The notes below the pieces were generated by a model that was given only the letters and a program-made list of their open reading frames with translations, had not been told where the DNA came from and did not search any database. This document shows, one piece after another, positions 17,732-25,321 of a stretch of 64,000 nt of DNA (position 1 is the stretch's first letter; each line of letters opens with the position of its first letter). The DNA comes from Streptomyces sp. DI166. GTDB taxonomy: Bacteria > Actinomycetota > Actinomycetes > Streptomycetales > Streptomycetaceae. A program made the translations under genes and the position numbers. The DNA lies in assembly GCF_900091315.1 (NCBI RefSeq), contig NZ_FLSP01000004.1, positions 62,001-126,000 on the forward strand, given 5' to 3'.

Positions 17732-18367
17732 ATGGCCATGGAAAGCAGCAGCGCCGCACCGGGCGGCAGCACCCGCCGTGAGGCCACCCGGCAGAAACTC
17801 TACGAGGCCGCCGTCACGCTCATCGCCGAGCAGGGCTTCTCCGCCACCACCGTGGACGAGATCGCCGAGCGCGCCGGAGTCGCGAAGGGCACGGTCTACT
17901 ACAACTTCGCGAGCAAGTCGGTCCTCTTCGAGGAGCTGCTGCGGCACGGCGTGGGTCTGCTCGCCGCCTCCCTGAAGGACGCGGCCGAGCGCACCGAGCG
18001 GGAGGGCGGCAGCAAGGTCGACGCCCTGGACGCGATGATCCGCGCGGGGCTCGGCTTCATCGCCGCCTACCCGGCCTTCACCCAGCTCTACGTGGCCGAG
18101 CTGTGGCGCACCAACCGGGCCTGGCAGTCCACGCTGATGGTGGTCCGGCAGCAGGTCGTGGCCATCGTGGAGGGCGTGCTGCGCGACGGTGTGGCGGCCG
18201 GTGAGTTCAGCGAGGAGATCGACATCCAGCTGACCGCCGCCGCGCTGGTCGGCATGGTCCTGGTGGCCGCCCTGGACTGGCAGTCCTTCCAGCCCGAGCG
18301 CTCCCTGGACGACGTCCACGCGGCCCTGTCCCGGCTGCTCCAGGGCCGGGTGAGCGGCCGGGGCTGA
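17732..18367 (+). CDS. TetR/AcrR-family transcriptional regulator
   Basis: The 211-residue protein has the TetR helix-turn-helix near the N-terminus: REATRQKLYEAAVTLIAEQGFSATTVDEIAERAGVAKGTVYYNF, of which the recognition part is VAKGTVYYNFASK. The C-terminal ligand-binding domain is helical and unassigned. It begins 17 bp after the YhgE stop and is probably the autoregulator of the three-gene unit through the palindrome at 14746-14769. A second ATG at 17738 is equally possible. A strong hairpin terminator follows. Confidence 0.9.
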   Translation: MAMESSSAAPGGSTRREATRQKLYEAAVTLIAEQGFSATTVDEIAERAGVAKGTVYYNFASKSVLFEELLRHGVGLLAASLKDAAERTEREGGSKVDALDAMIRAGLGFIAAYPAFTQLYVAELWRTNRAWQSTLMVVRQQVVAIVEGVLRDGVAAGEFSEEIDIQLTAAALVGMVLVAALDWQSFQPERSLDDVHAALSRLLQGRVSGRG

Positions 18368-18400
18368 GACTCTCCCCGGCAGCCGACCCTCCCCACGCAT

Positions 18401-18462
18401 ACGAAAGCGCCGGTTCCCGCGGCCCTGTCCCCCGACTCGGGCCGCCGTGAACCGGCGCTTTC
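18401..18462 (+). terminator. Long hairpin terminator after the TetR gene
   Basis: A perfect 15-bp stem (CGAAAGCGCCGGTTC and complement, 18401-18415 with 18448-18462) encloses 32 bases, which themselves contain a GCGGCCC/GGGCCGC stem. It begins 33 bp after the TetR stop and likely ends that unit. Confidence 0.75.
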
Positions 18463-18772
18463 GCCGTACTCCCCCGTTCCCCCGTTGGTCCCCCGTCCGG
18501 TCGTTTTCCCCGGGTTCCCCGTGTCTCGCTTCCGCCGACGCGCGGCCGGCGGAAGGAGCGGATCAGGGCGGCTCCGTTCCGGCGCCCCGTGTCGCCGGTG
18601 CCGGAGCCGGTCCCCTTCTCCGTGTCTCCACTGTCTCGTCCGCGCAGGTCGGCCCCCATCCGCGCGCGTACTCATCTCCACGACTAGGTACGCGTACTCA
18701 GTCCTGCGCGCTCAGACCCACTCCGGACCTCCGCCGCGGTCACTGTCGGTGGCGGCGGATAAAGTCCCTGGC
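18463..18772 (+). promoter_or_regulatory. Intergenic region with direct repeat CGCGTACTCA
   Basis: These 310 bp hold no convincing gene. The decamer CGCGTACTCA occurs twice, at 18663-18672 and 18689-18698, 26 bp apart (start to start), about 75-110 bp upstream of the flavoprotein ATG. This is a plausible operator or activator site, but no known binding protein can be named. Confidence 0.4.
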
Positions 18773-20284
18773 ATGGCACGGATTGCGGTGATCGGCGCCG
18801 GGATGGGCGCGATGGCGGCCGCTGCCCGGCTGGCCGTCGCGGGCCACCGGGTGGCGGTGTACGAGCGGACGGAGACCTACGGCGGGGCGGTGCGCCGTCT
18901 GGCGCGGGACGGCTTCCGCTTCGACACCGGTCCCGGGCTGCTGACCCTGCCCGCCGTGTGGCGCGATCTGTTCCTGAAGACCGGCAAGGAGCCTCTGGAG
19001 GACCGCGTCGAGCTGGTCCAGGTCGACCCCTCCTCGCGGCACGTCTTCGCGGACGGCACCGAGGTGGCGCTGCCGAACGCCTCCCGCGCGGGGGTGGTCG
19101 CCGCCCTCGACGAGGCGCTCGGCGCGGGCGCGGGCGGACGCTGGGGCGATGTGCTGGTCCGTGCCCGGGAGGCCTGGGACCGCGGCCGCAGACCTCTCCT
19201 GGAGGAGCCGCTGTGGCCCAACTGGGACGTGCTGGCCTCCCGCGAGCCGTACCCGGCGGTGCCGCACAAGCGCCTGTTGCGCACCCGCCGCGCCACCACC
19301 CTCGCCGAGGTCGGTGCCTGGGAGCTGCGCGACCCCCGCCTCACCGCGCTGCTGGAGAGCCACGCCCTCGCGCACGGCCTGGACCCGGCGGCGGCCCCGG
19401 CCTACGCGGCGGTGCTGCCGTACATGGAGCACGCCTTCGGCACCTGGTACGTCCGCGGCGGCATCCGGGAGCTGGCCCGCGCGGTGCACGAGCGGTGTCT
19501 GGCCCGCAAGGTCGAGTTCCACTTCGGCGCCGAGGTGACCGGGGTGCTGGAGAAGGACGGCCGGGCCGCGGGACTTGAGCTGGCGGACGGCACCGTGGTG
19601 GAGGCCGACCTGGTGGTGGGCTGCGGGCCGTGGCGGCTGCGCGGGCTGGTGCCGGGCCGGGAACTGTACGGCGCCGAGGACGTCCGGCCCCGCCCCGAGG
19701 CGCCCGCCCGGGGCCGGGTGGTGGTCTGCCTGGCGCTGCGCGGGGCGCGGGCAGCGGGTGCCGCGCACCGGACGGTGGTGCACACCCCGGACCGGCAGAG
19801 CGAGCTGGACGCCCTGCGCCGGGGCGAACCGGCCGCGCTGCCGACGGTACGCGTGGACCGCCCGGACGATCCGGCGCTGCGGCCCGACGAGGAGCACGAG
19901 TCGGTGGTGCTGACCGCGACGGCACCGCCGCAGGGGACCTACGACTGGACGGCTCCCGGCGCCGCCGACGCCTTCGCGGACCGCATGGTGGAGGCCGCCG
20001 AGCGGGCGGTACCGGACCTTCGCGCGCGGACGCTGTGGCGCGAGGTGCGCACCCCCGTGCACACCCGCGCGGAGACCGGCGCCGAGGGCGGCGGGGTGCC
20101 CGCGCCCGCGCTGGCCGCGGCCGAGGGGGCGTACCTGCTCCCGGCCAACAGCACACGCGTGCCGGGGCTGTTCACGGTCGGCGGCTGGTCGCACCCCGGG
20201 GGCGGACTCCCGCACGCGGGCATGTCGGGGGCGCTGGTGGCCGGGCTGATCGTGGAGGGGCCGGACTTCCGGGGGTCGCAGTGA
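18773..20284 (+). CDS. FAD-dependent oxidoreductase, phytoene desaturase-like
   Basis: This 503-residue flavoprotein starts with a dinucleotide-binding motif GAGMGAMAAAARLAVAGHRV (GxGxxG around residues 8-13), an acidic ribose-binding Glu in VYERTE, and the second family motif FRFDTGPGLLTLP. The C-terminus FTVGGWSHPGGGLPHAGMSG matches carotenoid-desaturase/amine-oxidase-type enzymes. No crt genes lie nearby, so a carotenoid substrate is not supported; the substrate is unknown. It is monocistronic by context, facing the convergent Tyr/Gln-rich gene 36 bp away. Confidence 0.85.
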   Translation: MARIAVIGAGMGAMAAAARLAVAGHRVAVYERTETYGGAVRRLARDGFRFDTGPGLLTLPAVWRDLFLKTGKEPLEDRVELVQVDPSSRHVFADGTEVALPNASRAGVVAALDEALGAGAGGRWGDVLVRAREAWDRGRRPLLEEPLWPNWDVLASREPYPAVPHKRLLRTRRATTLAEVGAWELRDPRLTALLESHALAHGLDPAAAPAYAAVLPYMEHAFGTWYVRGGIRELARAVHERCLARKVEFHFGAEVTGVLEKDGRAAGLELADGTVVEADLVVGCGPWRLRGLVPGRELYGAEDVRPRPEAPARGRVVVCLALRGARAAGAAHRTVVHTPDRQSELDALRRGEPAALPTVRVDRPDDPALRPDEEHESVVLTATAPPQGTYDWTAPGAADAFADRMVEAAERAVPDLRARTLWREVRTPVHTRAETGAEGGGVPAPALAAAEGAYLLPANSTRVPGLFTVGGWSHPGGGLPHAGMSGALVAGLIVEGPDFRGSQ

Positions 20285-20320
20285 GCGCCGGGCGGGTCGC
20301 GCCGGGGACCCGAAGATCGC

Positions 20321-21259
20321 TCAGAAGCGGTACTGCTCGTCGTACCCGCCGCCCTGACCCTGCTGGCCGCCCTGGTACGGGTACTGCTGCTCCGGCGGGA
20401 GTTCACCGCCGTAGGAGTCGTCGCTGCGCTGCTGCGGGACCCACACCCCGCCGGCCGGGGTCGACTCGCCGGTGTAGGTGCCGGTGACGTACTGGTCCTG
20501 CGCGTAGCCCTGGCCGTACTGCTGGCCGTAGCCGTTGGTGTCGTAGGAGCCGCCGCCGTAGGTCTGGGTGCCGATGTACGGGTCCGAGTAGGCGGCGTAC
20601 TGCTGCTGGCCGGTGGTGTCGTAGCCGTACTGCTGCTGGTCGTACCCGGTGTAGCCGTCGTAGCCGTAGCCCTGGTCCGTGCCCTGGGAGGCGGTCGCGT
20701 ACTGGTCCTGGGGCTGGGCCGCGGCGTAGGAGTCGGTGCCGTAGACGCCGTAGGAGCCGGTGTCGTCGGGCAGCGGCTGCGGCTCGTAGACGGCGGTGGT
20801 CTCGGCGGCCGGGGACTGTGCCGGGCGGGAGGGCGTGAAGACGTCGTCGTGGTCGTAGGCGTCGTCGTCGCCGTAGCCCGCGCTGTCGCCGCGGTACCCG
20901 GGCTCGTCGCCGTACCGGCCCTCGCCCGCTTCGAGGTCGGAGACCTCCAGCGTGGGCTCCTGGCGGCCGAACCTGTCACGGTCGCGCTTGGAGCCGCCGA
21001 GCCCGGGGGCGTTCACCGCCCAGCCGGCCGCGAAGCCACGGCGGAAGGAGAGGGTGACGTAGGTCTGGCCGACCGCGAAGGTGGAGGCGCCGAGGCCGAT
21101 GACGACCACGGACCGCGTCAGTACGCCGAGCACCACGATGAGGAAGCCGACGAAGGCGATCAGCCGCCAGCGCAGGCGCGCCTTGTACTGCAGCAGCACC
21201 TCGCCCAGCAGCCACAGCGCGACGATGCCGAACGCGATGTAGAGGACCGTCCAGCCCAT
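20321..21259 (-). CDS. Membrane protein with long Tyr/Gln/Gly-rich disordered tail
   Basis: The 312-residue protein has two or three N-terminal transmembrane segments (about residues 1-75: MGWTVLYIAFGIVALWLLGE, then LIAFVGFLIVVLGVLTR). A short conserved stretch FRRGFAAGWAVNAPGLGGSKRDRDRFGRQ follows, then about 200 low-complexity residues rich in Tyr, Gln, Gly, Asp and Ser. The tail is probably intrinsically disordered and cytoplasmic. The family is known in streptomycetes but has no function I can name. The start ATG at 21259 follows GGGAGAGGG. Confidence 0.85.
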   Translation of the reverse strand: MGWTVLYIAFGIVALWLLGEVLLQYKARLRWRLIAFVGFLIVVLGVLTRSVVVIGLGASTFAVGQTYVTLSFRRGFAAGWAVNAPGLGGSKRDRDRFGRQEPTLEVSDLEAGEGRYGDEPGYRGDSAGYGDDDAYDHDDVFTPSRPAQSPAAETTAVYEPQPLPDDTGSYGVYGTDSYAAAQPQDQYATASQGTDQGYGYDGYTGYDQQQYGYDTTGQQQYAAYSDPYIGTQTYGGGSYDTNGYGQQYGQGYAQDQYVTGTYTGESTPAGGVWVPQQRSDDSYGGELPPEQQYPYQGGQQGQGGGYDEQYRF

Positions 21260-21315
21260 GTACGCCCCTCTCCCAGTGGCCGTTACGCATAGTGTCGTAC
21301 AGCGGTACGGCCGGT

Positions 21316-22239
21316 CTAGACCCGCGGGGGATGATGCAGGCCCAGGTTCTCGTAGATCTCCAGTGTCGCCGTGGAGTTGTTGAGCGTGATGAAGTGCAGA
21401 CCCGGCACTCCCTCGGCCAGCAGCCGTGCGCAGAACTCCGTGGCGAATTCGATTCCAATGGAGCGTACAGCGGCCGGATCGTCTTTCGCTGTGAGGATCC
21501 GCTCTTTCAGGGCCGCCGGGAAGGCGGCGTTGGTGAGGGACGGGATCCGCTCCAGTGTCCGCACGCTGGCGATCGGCATGATCTCCGGGATGATCGGGGT
21601 GGCGCAGCCGGCCGCGTCGACCCGGTCGCGCAGCCGCAGGTAGTCCTCCGGCTGGAAGAACATCTGCGTGATCGCGTAGTCGGCGCCCGCGCGGCACTTG
21701 TCGACGAAGTGACGGACGTCCGACTCCCACTCCGCGGAGCGCGGGTGCATCGCCGGGAAGGCGGCGACGCCCACGCAGAAGTCACCGGAGTTCTTGATCA
21801 GCTCGACCAGTTCGGCGGCGTAGGTCAGGCCCCGCGGGTGCGGGACCCACTCACCCATCGGGTCGCCGGGCGGGTCGCCGCGCAGCGCGAGCATGTTGCG
21901 GATACCGGCGTCCGCATACTGACCGATGATGTTCCGCAGATCGGCCACCGAGTGGTCGACGGCGGTCAGGTGGGCGATCGGGGTGAGCGTGGTGTCGGAG
22001 GCGATGGCCTCGGTCGCCTTGACGGTGCCGGCCCGGGTGGTGCCGCCCGCGCCGTAGGTCACGGAGACGAAGTCGGGGGCCACGGCCTCGACCCTGCGCA
22101 GCGCGTTCCACAGGTTGCGCTCACCCTTGGGGGTCTTGGGCGCGTAGAACTCGAACGAGTACGTCGTCTTGCCGGTCGCGAGCATCTCGCGCACGGTACG
22201 AGCGTGGTCCGACCTGGTGGATGCGGTGCCTAGGGCCAT
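21316..22239 (-). CDS. metF: Methylenetetrahydrofolate reductase [NAD(P)H]
   Basis: MetF reduces 5,10-methylene-THF to 5-methyl-THF with FAD, supplying the methyl group for methionine synthesis. The 307-residue TIM-barrel protein carries the family motifs [14 protein letters not shown] (catalytic Glu), [24 protein letters not shown] and [15 protein letters not shown]. It lies downstream of thiE on the same strand with a 122-bp gap. That gap holds an inverted repeat of TTGTCC, so it probably has its own promoter. Confidence 0.96.
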   Translation of the reverse strand: MALGTASTRSDHARTVREMLATGKTTYSFEFYAPKTPKGERNLWNALRRVEAVAPDFVSVTYGAGGTTRAGTVKATEAIASDTTLTPIAHLTAVDHSVADLRNIIGQYADAGIRNMLALRGDPPGDPMGEWVPHPRGLTYAAELVELIKNSGDFCVGVAAFPAMHPRSAEWESDVRHFVDKCRAGADYAITQMFFQPEDYLRLRDRVDAAGCATPIIPEIMPIASVRTLERIPSLTNAAFPAALKERILTAKDDPAAVRSIGIEFATEFCARLLAEGVPGLHFITLNNSTATLEIYENLGLHHPPRV

Positions 22240-22309
22240 ACCCGCAGGTTAGCCAGGGGTTGCGGGTCCCCCAACCGGATCCCGGATATTTGCCCGATTT
22301 GCCGGTTTC

Positions 22310-22328
22310 TTGTCCAGTCCGTGGACAA
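22310..22328 (-). promoter_or_regulatory. Inverted repeat TTGTCC-N7-GGACAA upstream of metF
   Basis: A 6-bp inverted repeat with a 7-bp spacer sits about 70-90 bp before the metF start. A third copy of the half-site (GTTGTCCGC on the minus strand) lies just upstream. It could be an operator for metF. No regulator can be assigned from sequence alone. Confidence 0.4.
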
Positions 22329-22361
22329 AACGCGGACAACAGCGGCCACCCCGCCCCTCGG

Positions 22362-23009
22362 CTACGCCTCCCGGAGCCGCTTCACGAACTCCGCCGCCGC
22401 GGCGCCCGGGTCGTCCGCCTGCGTGATCGCCCGGACCACGACCACCCGGCGGGCGCCCGCCGCGAGCACCTCGTCAAGGTTGCCGAGGTCGATGCCGCCG
22501 ATGGCGAACCAGGGGCGGTCGGTGCCCAGGGCGGCGGTGTGCCGGACCAGGCCGAGGCCCGGGGCGTGGCGGCCCGGCTTGGTCGGGGTGGGCCAGCAGG
22601 GGCCGGTGCAGAAGTAGTCCACGCCCTCCTGGACGGCGGCGGCCTCCGCCTCCGACTCGGCGTGGGTGGAGCGGCCGACGAGGACGTCGTCGCCGAGGAT
22701 CGCCCGCGCGGCCGGGACCGGCAGGTCGCCCTGGCCGAGGTGGAGCACGGCGGCGCCCGCGGCGTGCGCGACGTCCGCGCGGTCGTTGACCGCGAGCAGC
22801 TTGCCGTGCCGGGCGCAGGCGTCCGCGAAGACCTCCAGGTGCTCCAGCTCCTCGGCGGCCTCCATGCCCTTGTCGCGCAGCTGCACGATGTCGACCCCGC
22901 CCGCGAGGGCCGCGTCGAGGAACTCGGCGAGGTCGCCCTGGCGCTTGCGGGCGTCCGTGCACAGGTAGAGCCGGGCGTCGGCGAGGCGTTCGCGTGCGGT
23001 GACGGACAT
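22362..23009 (-). CDS. thiE: Thiamine-phosphate synthase
   Basis: ThiE joins hydroxymethylpyrimidine diphosphate and thiazole phosphate to form thiamine phosphate. The 215-residue TIM-barrel protein shows [40 protein letters not shown], the phosphate-binding GRSTHAESE and [16 protein letters not shown]. The ATG at 23009 follows GGGGGAA by about 7 bp. It completes the thiazole branch encoded by thiOSG 2.3 kb away on the other strand. No TPP riboswitch is visible in its 83-bp upstream gap. Confidence 0.95.
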   Translation of the reverse strand: MSVTARERLADARLYLCTDARKRQGDLAEFLDAALAGGVDIVQLRDKGMEAAEELEHLEVFADACARHGKLLAVNDRADVAHAAGAAVLHLGQGDLPVPAARAILGDDVLVGRSTHAESEAEAAAVQEGVDYFCTGPCWPTPTKPGRHAPGLGLVRHTAALGTDRPWFAIGGIDLGNLDEVLAAGARRVVVVRAITQADDPGAAAAEFVKRLREA

Positions 23010-23092
23010 ACGTGTTCCCCCGTGATCGGTGGCGCACGGGCCGCGGACGCGCCGGGGCCCGTGCACCGGGACTGCTTCGGATCAGGCTCGGA

Positions 23093-23458
23093 TCAGACGG
23101 CGAGCGCCTGGGCGCGGCGCTTCACCTCTGTGCCGCGATTCTCGCTCAGCGCCTGAGCCGGGGTGCCGGGCAGGCTGTCGTCGGGGGTGAAGAGCCACTC
23201 CAGCATCTCTTCGTCGGTGAAGCCGTCGTCCCGCAGCAGGGTCAGGGTCCCGGACAGGCCCTTGACCACCTTGTCCCCGTCGATGAAGGCGGCGGGGACG
23301 TGCAGCGCGCGGTTCTCACCGCGGCGTACGGCGATGAGCTGGCCCTCCTTGACCAGCTGCCGCACACGTGTCACCTCGACGCCGAGCATCTCGGCGATGT
23401 CGGGGAGGGTGAGCCAGGCGGGGACGAGAGCATCGATCTTTGCGTCAATCTCGGTCAC
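23093..23458 (-). CDS. Rv2175c-like DNA-binding protein
   Basis: This 121-residue protein contains a MerR-like winged helix region, LTLPDIAEMLGVEVTRVRQLVKEGQLIAVRRGENRALHVPAAF, of which LPDIAEMLGVEVTRVRQ is the helix-turn-helix. The C-terminal half (LLRDDGFTDEEMLEWLF) is the conserved Rv2175c partner domain. The mycobacterial protein is a substrate of the Ser/Thr kinase PknL and binds DNA weakly. A PASTA-type kinase gene lies 4 kb away here, which may or may not be a partner. The GTG start has no clear Shine-Dalgarno, so leaderless translation is possible. Confidence 0.88.
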   Translation of the reverse strand: MTEIDAKIDALVPAWLTLPDIAEMLGVEVTRVRQLVKEGQLIAVRRGENRALHVPAAFIDGDKVVKGLSGTLTLLRDDGFTDEEMLEWLFTPDDSLPGTPAQALSENRGTEVKRRAQALAV

Positions 23459-23557
23459 ACGACAAGCCTGCCATCCCGCACTGACATCAGGAAGCCGGCC
23501 CACTCCGGCCCGCGCCGGGACAGCCGGGGCGGGCTACACCGACACCGCCGGGCGGAC

Positions 23558-24775
23558 CTACGCCGTGGCCGCCTTCAGCGGTCTCGCCGGGTCCGCCAGC
23601 AGCTCCGGGTCCATGTGGACGCCCGCCTCGATCAGGCGGCGGCCCTGCGCCAGATCGCGGGGGCGGCCCACCGCCAGGAGGGCGACGAGGCGGCCCTCGC
23701 GGAGCCAGCACACCGTCCAGGCGGGACCGGCCGGGTCACCGCGCCACACCGTGCGGTCGGCCGAGGCGTGGTGGCCGGCGTACTGGACGAAGCGGCCGAA
23801 CTGCTCGGACCAGAAGTACGGCACCGGGTCGTAGACCACCGGCCCCTCGCCCACGATGTCGGCGGCGACCGTGCGCGGGCCCTGGAGGGCGTTGTCCCAG
23901 TGGTGGACGAGCAGGCGCTCGCCGTAGCGGCCGGACGGGAAGGAGGCGCAGTCGCCGACCGCGTACACGTCCGGGGCCGAGGTGCGCAGCCGCTCGTCGG
24001 CGACCACCTCGCCATGGGCGCCCAGCTCGATCCCGGAGCCCGCGAGCCAGCCGGTGGCCGGGCGGGCCCCGATGCCGACCACGACGGCGCCCGCGGGCAG
24101 GCGAGTGCCGTCGTCCAGGACGACCACGCCCGGCTCGACGCGGTCCACGCGCGCGTGGGTGCGCAGTTCGGCCCCGCTGTCGGCGTACCAGGCGGCCATC
24201 GGCGCGGCGACCTCGGCGGGCAGCGCGCCCGCGAGCGGCCGGTCCGCGGCCTCCACGACGGTCACCGCGCAGCCCGCCTCCCGGGCCGCGGTGGCGAACT
24301 CGGCGCCGATCCAGCCCGCTCCGACGACCACGATGTCGTGCTGCCGGGCCAGCACCGGCCGCAGCCGCTCGGCGTCGTCCAGCGTGCGCAGCAGATGCAC
24401 CCCGGGGACGCCCTCGGCGCCCGGCAGCCGGATCGGTTCGGCACCGGTGGCGACGACGAGCACGTCGTACGGGACGGGCCCCGCCTCGGTGTCCAGCTCG
24501 TGGTCGGCCGGGCGCACCCCCAGCACCTCGCGGCCCAGGACGAGCTCGATGCCGAGCCCCTCGAAGTCCACGTCGAAGGCGGAGTCCTCGGCCTTGCCGA
24601 GCAGGACCGCCTTGGACAGCGGGGGCCGGTCGTAGGGCTGGTGCGGCTCGGCGCCGATCAGCGTGATGGTGCCGGTGAAGCCCTGCTCCCGCAGGGCGAC
24701 CGCGGTCTGCACCCCGGCCATGCCCGCGCCGGCCACCACCACCCGCCGCTGCGACGTCGTCGTCTGCTCGCTCAC
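23558..24775 (-). CDS. Pyridine nucleotide-disulfide-type FAD oxidoreductase (ferredoxin reductase-like)
   Basis: The 405-residue protein has two Rossmann motifs: VVVAGAGMAGVQTAVALRE for FAD at the N-terminus and IVVVGAGWIGAEFATAAREAG for NAD(P)H in the middle. DVYAVGDCASFP is the second FAD contact, and there is a reductase C-terminal domain with YFWSEQFG. This is the layout of rubredoxin/ferredoxin reductases such as BphA4. No electron-acceptor gene is adjacent. The GTG at 24775 coincides with the transcription start expected from the promoter at 24782-24811, suggesting a leaderless mRNA. Confidence 0.9.
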   Translation of the reverse strand: MSEQTTTSQRRVVVAGAGMAGVQTAVALREQGFTGTITLIGAEPHQPYDRPPLSKAVLLGKAEDSAFDVDFEGLGIELVLGREVLGVRPADHELDTEAGPVPYDVLVVATGAEPIRLPGAEGVPGVHLLRTLDDAERLRPVLARQHDIVVVGAGWIGAEFATAAREAGCAVTVVEAADRPLAGALPAEVAAPMAAWYADSGAELRTHARVDRVEPGVVVLDDGTRLPAGAVVVGIGARPATGWLAGSGIELGAHGEVVADERLRTSAPDVYAVGDCASFPSGRYGERLLVHHWDNALQGPRTVAADIVGEGPVVYDPVPYFWSEQFGRFVQYAGHHASADRTVWRGDPAGPAWTVCWLREGRLVALLAVGRPRDLAQGRRLIEAGVHMDPELLADPARPLKAATA

Positions 24776-24781
24776 CTGATC

Positions 24782-24811
24782 ACCATAGACAACTGACAAA
24801 TTGTCAGTCAG
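24782..24811 (-). promoter_or_regulatory. Promoter overlapped by palindromic operator ACTGACAA-A-TTGTCAGT
   Basis: On the minus strand CTGACT (-35, 24806-24811) and TATGGT (-10, 24782-24787) are 18 bp apart. A 17-bp palindrome with 8-bp arms (24792-24808) fills the spacer and touches the -35 box. It would block transcription of the flavoprotein if bound by a dimeric repressor. The predicted start site falls on the GTG codon. Confidence 0.5.
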
Positions 24812-25158
24812 CCGTCGTGCCGCGTGACCTGCTCCACAACGCTGGTCCCGCTGCCCTCCTGGGACTCCCACTCCCAGCTCTCCTCCAGCCGCACCCGCCC
24901 GTCGGGCAGCTCCACGACCGTCGACACACAGTGCCCGGAGGAGGTGGTGCCGTCCTGCTTGAGCTGCACGTACCGGAAGTCCAGCCGGTCCCCCTCCCGG
25001 GTGCCGACCAGATACCCGCGCACGACGTCGCCGCCCGCGTAGTCGGCCCAGATCCGGCCGTCCTCCTCGTGGTAGGCGAAGCGGGTACGGGTGCCCACCT
25101 GGCCGGGTGCCTGATCGGCGACCGGGGCGAGGACGAGACCGTCGAGCGAGCGGGCCAT
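24808..25158 (-). CDS. Small conserved protein of unknown function, lipocalin-like beta fold possible
   Basis: This 116-residue protein begins MARSLDGLVLAPVADQAPGQVGTRTRF and is rich in alternating beta-strand patterns such as FAYHEEDGRIWADYAGGDVVRGYLVG and DRLDFRYVQLKQDG. Homologues are often labelled N-acetylglutamate synthase without support in the sequence; no acetyl-CoA motif is visible. I do not recognise a function. Its stop codon is embedded in the operator of the downstream flavoprotein. The ATG at 25158 follows GGGAG; it is divergent from the thiamine operon. Confidence 0.75.
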   Translation of the reverse strand: MARSLDGLVLAPVADQAPGQVGTRTRFAYHEEDGRIWADYAGGDVVRGYLVGTREGDRLDFRYVQLKQDGTTSSGHCVSTVVELPDGRVRLEESWEWESQEGSGTSVVEQVTRHDG

Positions 25159-25218
25159 GGTGACGAGGCTCCCTACAAAAGGCACGGAACGAGCGGCTAG
25201 GGTGGCCAACGTACAAGC

Positions 25219-25309
25219 ACTCGCGGGAGCCCGGACGCACCGGGCTGAGAGGGAGGCTGGCGGCCTCCGACCGTACGAACCTGATCCGGGTCATGCCGGC
25301 GAAGGGAGG
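25219..25309 (+). ncRNA. TPP riboswitch (THI element) for thiOSG
   Basis: The element has the conserved CTGAGA box at 25245-25250, GAACCTGATC at 25277-25286 and GCGAAGGGAG at 25299-25308, in the right order and spacing for a thiamine-pyrophosphate aptamer. The 3' strand of the closing stem is part of GGGAGGGG, which is also the Shine-Dalgarno of thiO (10 bp before its ATG). Control is therefore probably at translation: TPP binding hides the ribosome site. Confidence 0.95.
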
Positions 25310-25321
25310 GGCTGGACGCCC

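Noticed and set aside
18773..20284. Carotenoid biosynthesis gene
   Set aside because: The fold is phytoene-desaturase-like, but no phytoene synthase, GGPP synthase or cyclase gene is nearby, so the pathway assignment is not supported.
23010..23092. TPP riboswitch upstream of thiE
   Set aside because: No CTGAGA or GAACCTGATC-like blocks are present; only a GC-rich hairpin is seen.
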